Positions 61,686 to 64,000 of a DNA stretch of 64,000 nt are shown in pieces (position 1 is the first letter of the stretch; every line of letters starts with the position of its first letter). The translations under genes and the position numbers were made by a program. The DNA lies in the NCBI GenBank assembly GCA_038205115.1, contig JBBRCE010000005.1, forward strand, positions 103,824 to 167,823. The letters run 5' to 3'. The stretch is from JBBRCE01 sp038205115 (GTDB taxonomy: Bacteria; Planctomycetota; Planctomycetia; Pirellulales; JBBRCE01). The notes beneath the pieces were generated by a model. The model made no database searches. It was not told where the DNA came from and saw nothing but the letters and a program-made list of their open reading frames with translations.

Positions 61686-62081
61686 GCGTCGAGCCTATCC
61701 TCAAAAAAATCCGTGAATGAATCGCGTTTGCGGACGGCCAGCGCCGACTCGCAAATTCGTTGCAAGCGAACGACCGTCCGAGCCTGTAATCGAACTGGAA
61801 ATGAGCCAAACGCGGCGAAATGCTAGCAGCTGCTCGCCCGGTCGATGTTCCGGAATCAGAAATCGGCCAGTAGTGCGTAAGGCGATAATTTGTACGATCT
61901 TGCACTGTTTAGACTACTGATGGCCCGATTGCCTGTCAATCAAATTGCCCAGCTTTCCGCCGGGGCGGCGAAAAAATCGAAGTTGCCGAGTCGGCGTTGA
62001 CGCGCGAGCGGTGGATCAGCATAATTCGCCCGCTTTTCTTCGCGCCGCGAACATCATTTCTCGACGGCAAATCGGTCAACC
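61686..62081. other. 396-base divergent intergenic region
   Basis: Between the ATPase gene (leftward) and the barrel protein gene (rightward). It contains the leftward promoter at 61911-61939. No further gene or hairpin of note was seen. The sequence 61700-61900 forms the ATPase mRNA leader and has no recognisable motif. Confidence 0.4.
61911..61939 (-). promoter_or_regulatory. sigma70-like promoter for the secretion/pilus operon
   Basis: Read on the minus strand: TTGACA (61934-61939), 17-base spacer, TAGTCT (61911-61916). The -35 is perfect and spacing ideal. Transcription would start near 61904, giving about 220 bases of leader before the ATPase ATG. Confidence 0.55.
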
Positions 62082-62969
62082 ATGAACGTCGCGCATCCTC
62101 AGTCCGTTGCGGTAGGCCATCGTGCCTGGACGCCTGCTGCTGCGCGCTGGTCAGCCGCCTCAATTTTAATGCTGACCCTGCTGCTGACCGCATCCATTAG
62201 CCGCGGCCAAAACGAAATCGGCCCTGGTCCCAATTCGCCGGCGCGGCAGTTCAGCCGTAACTCCACGGAACCGAGTAGCGGCCCTTATAGCGATGCCGCC
62301 GATCCATCGCGCAACATGACCTACGCCACCGAACCGCCAGTGCGTGAAGGCCAGTTTCTTCGTCCGCCCGAGCGCTACACGGGGCCTGGCGATCCGCTAT
62401 TTCAATCCAGTTGGCAAAACCGTCCGCTGGATGTCAGCGTTTTTGTCGGCAGTATGCAAGGCGATACGCTGATTGCCGGTTTCGAACAACAAGGACTGAA
62501 CATCTTCGGCGGACTGCGCCTAGGCTGGGATTTCGATCATTACTGGGGCGGCGAACTGCGATTTGCCTGGACCAGTCTGCCGCTGAAAGACCAAGTGGTC
62601 TCGGCCTCCGATCAGCATCAAGACAGCATCTTTTACGGCGATGTCGATTTGCTCTACTATCCCTGGGGCGACTCGCGCTGGCGACCGTTTGTATTTCTGG
62701 GCGCGGGCTTGGCGACATTCAACTTCACCGACGCCATTGGTGCCCGCCACGACGAAACACTCGCCACGCTGCCCATCGGTGGCGGCGTGAAATACATGGT
62801 CCGCGAATGGCTGGTGCTCCGCGCCGACCTGACGGATAACATTGCCTTCGGCGGCAACTCGGGCCTGGACACGATGAACAACTTCTCGCTCACCGGCGGC
62901 GTCGAACTACGCTTTGGCGGTTCCAGACCGAGCTATTTCCCCTGGAACAACCGCTCGTACTTCTGGTAG
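62082..62969 (+). CDS. Outer-membrane beta-barrel protein
   Basis: A 295-aa exported protein. A signal peptide (SILMLTLLLTASISRGQN) is followed by a disordered stretch to about residue 110, then alternating amphipathic strands (LDVSVFVGSMQG, LNIFGGLRLGWDFD, GGELRFAWTSL, SIFYGDVDLLYYPWG, FVFLGAGLATFNF, GVKYMVREWLVLRADLTDN, SLTGGVELRFGG). It ends SYFW, an aromatic C-terminal residue as BAM substrates need. The eight or so strands are the size of an OmpA/OmpW-type barrel. No partner gene is nearby. Confidence 0.8.
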   Translation: MNVAHPQSVAVGHRAWTPAAARWSAASILMLTLLLTASISRGQNEIGPGPNSPARQFSRNSTEPSSGPYSDAADPSRNMTYATEPPVREGQFLRPPERYTGPGDPLFQSSWQNRPLDVSVFVGSMQGDTLIAGFEQQGLNIFGGLRLGWDFDHYWGGELRFAWTSLPLKDQVVSASDQHQDSIFYGDVDLLYYPWGDSRWRPFVFLGAGLATFNFTDAIGARHDETLATLPIGGGVKYMVREWLVLRADLTDNIAFGGNSGLDTMNNFSLTGGVELRFGGSRPSYFPWNNRSYFW

Positions 62970-63085
62970 TCCCCGCCCTTCGATAAACACAGTGCCATCC
63001 CTCGATCGCTGCGCGCGTAATCCTCTGCCCACATTCCTCCGCCACTTCCGTCCCTGGCTTCCCTTCGCCCCACTGTTCGTTCACT

Positions 63086-64000
63086 TCAAACAACCAATTT
63101 CACGGGCGTCACGCCTTCGGACATCAGCTTATATTCTTTGCGATGCAGCCACTGCAGCAGGCCAGTCTTGAGCAGCAGCGGCAGCAAGCGATGCATTAGG
63201 CGGGCTCGCAAACCGTCTGGCAAGAACAGCATTTTGGCTTGATGGATTTGCATGGCCTGCGCAGCGATGATTTCCGGCAACCGCTCGGTTTGCACGCGCG
63301 CGGCCGCCGCATCGATGGCCGTTGCATCGGCGCCGGCGGCCAGCGGTGGGCAAAGATGATTGGCGGCCACCAGCGCGTCGCGTAGTGCTAGGTTGACGCC
63401 TTGGCCACCCACCGGCGACATCGGATGCGCTGCATCGCCAATCAGCAGTAAGCCCGGCACGCTCCACTGTGTCAATCGCCCACAGACCACGTTGAGCAGC
63501 GTGGCATTTTCCAGCAGATCACGATGTTTACGAAGTTGGTCGGCCATAAAAGCCGGCGCGCGGCCGATAAAGCTCTCGGTCCATGCCTGGGTGCCTTGCG
63601 CGCGCAGCGCACTGTATCCGCCTTTCGGAATGATGAAGCCCACCTGCAGATTGCCGTCGGCGGCCGGAAATGCCACCATCGCGCGATCGGCCGCCAGATC
63701 GGACATTCCCGTGGTACGGGAGGGATAGTTCTCGGGAAACGGCATCTTGAACCACAACAAGTCAAATCCCTGTGGCGTGCTGACTTCGCTCAGTCCGCTG
63801 TGCTTGCGCGTGGCGGCGTGGCGACCGTCGGCACCAATCACCAAATCTGCCCGGAACTCGCGCGATTCGCTGCCGGCCGCCGCCCGCACGCCGACGATGC
63901 GGCCGTCTTCGCGTAAAAAGTCGCGAACGGCCACGCCGGTTTCTAAGCGAAATGTTGCATTCTTGCCCGCCTCGTCGGCCAGCATTTGCAGTAGCTCCGG
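63086..64000 (-). CDS. FAD-dependent aromatic/UbiH-type monooxygenase (5' end cut by window edge)
   Basis: The visible 305 codons cover the middle and C-terminus of a group A flavin monooxygenase. VIGADGRHAATRK (the DG motif) and LLIGDAAHPMSPVGGQGVNL (the GD motif that binds the flavin ribityl/diphosphate) are intact, followed by ALRDALVAANHL. The first GxGxxG is beyond position 64000. Members hydroxylate phenolic or quinone precursors. No pathway context is in the window. The gene converges with the barrel gene; no terminator is evident in the 116-base gap. Confidence 0.88.
   Translation of the reverse strand, partial: PELLQMLADEAGKNATFRLETGVAVRDFLREDGRIVGVRAAAGSESREFRADLVIGADGRHAATRKHSGLSEVSTPQGFDLLWFKMPFPENYPSRTTGMSDLAADRAMVAFPAADGNLQVGFIIPKGGYSALRAQGTQAWTESFIGRAPAFMADQLRKHRDLLENATLLNVVCGRLTQWSVPGLLLIGDAAHPMSPVGGQGVNLALRDALVAANHLCPPLAAGADATAIDAAAARVQTERLPEIIAAQAMQIHQAKMLFLPDGLRARLMHRLLPLLLKTGLLQWLHRKEYKLMSEGVTPVKLVV

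Overview
The window reads as chromosomal DNA from a planctomycete, probably of the Pirellulales/Lacipirellulaceae type. The support is gene content: a two-module DUF1080 protein, a sigma/anti-sigma/PDZ cassette, a run of 'GFTLVELLVV'-type prepilin genes, a giant GspK-like protein, and short 81-aa and TPR proteins of planctomycete style. Composition is GC-rich throughout. I see no tRNA, rRNA, CRISPR array, insertion sequence or prophage. The genus is an inference; no marker gene for naming it is present.

Layout. 1-2.5 kb: truncated D-xylonate dehydratase (YjhG/YagF type) and an EVE-domain protein. 2.7-5.7 kb: ECF sigma factor, membrane anti-sigma-like protein and secreted PDZ protein, closed by a perfect 19-bp hairpin. 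5.9-8.6 kb: sucCD behind a clear sigma70-like promoter, then a DinB-fold protein. 8.7-11.7 kb: DUF1080 protein, then STAS protein and ribD with overlapping ends. 11.7-13.7 kb: a tandem pair of paralogous HEAT/leucine-rich/PDZ proteins on the minus strand. 14-18.6 kb: transglutaminase-like/TPR protein, YhaM-like exoribonuclease, small protein coupled to a phosphatase, and a trypsin-fold protein that has lost catalytic residues and carries a PDZ domain inside its fold.

18.6-24.8 kb: a four-gene flavin/haem cluster (FAD oxidoreductase, NosR-like double FMN-binding membrane protein, chlorite-dismutase-family protein, ApbE flavin transferase). ApbE is the enzyme known to attach FMN to the SGAT motif seen in the NosR-like protein, so the cluster looks like one extracytoplasmic electron-transfer unit. 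It is followed by 1.2 kb without a credible gene but with a good promoter and many inverted repeats. 26-30.7 kb: a long U32 peptidase-family protein divergent from a hybrid histidine kinase.

30.8-36.5 kb: a divergent [NiFe]-hydrogenase maturation locus (hypAB, two uncharacterised proteins and a maturation protease one way; hypCDE the other) with neither hydrogenase subunits nor hypF in the window. 36.5-45.8 kb: prepilin peptidase, shikimate kinase, an unknown double-CxxC protein, a glucose-dehydrogenase-type enzyme, an RluA pseudouridine synthase, and a lipoprotein plus ABC ATPase pair.

45.9-61.7 kb: one long minus-strand type II secretion/type IV pilus operon: two GspE/PilB ATPases, PilT, GspF/PilC, four pseudopilins and a 1642-aa GspK-like protein, led by a sigma70-like promoter. 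The prepilin peptidase at 36.6-37.9 kb would process these pilins. The window ends with an outer-membrane barrel protein and a truncated flavin monooxygenase.
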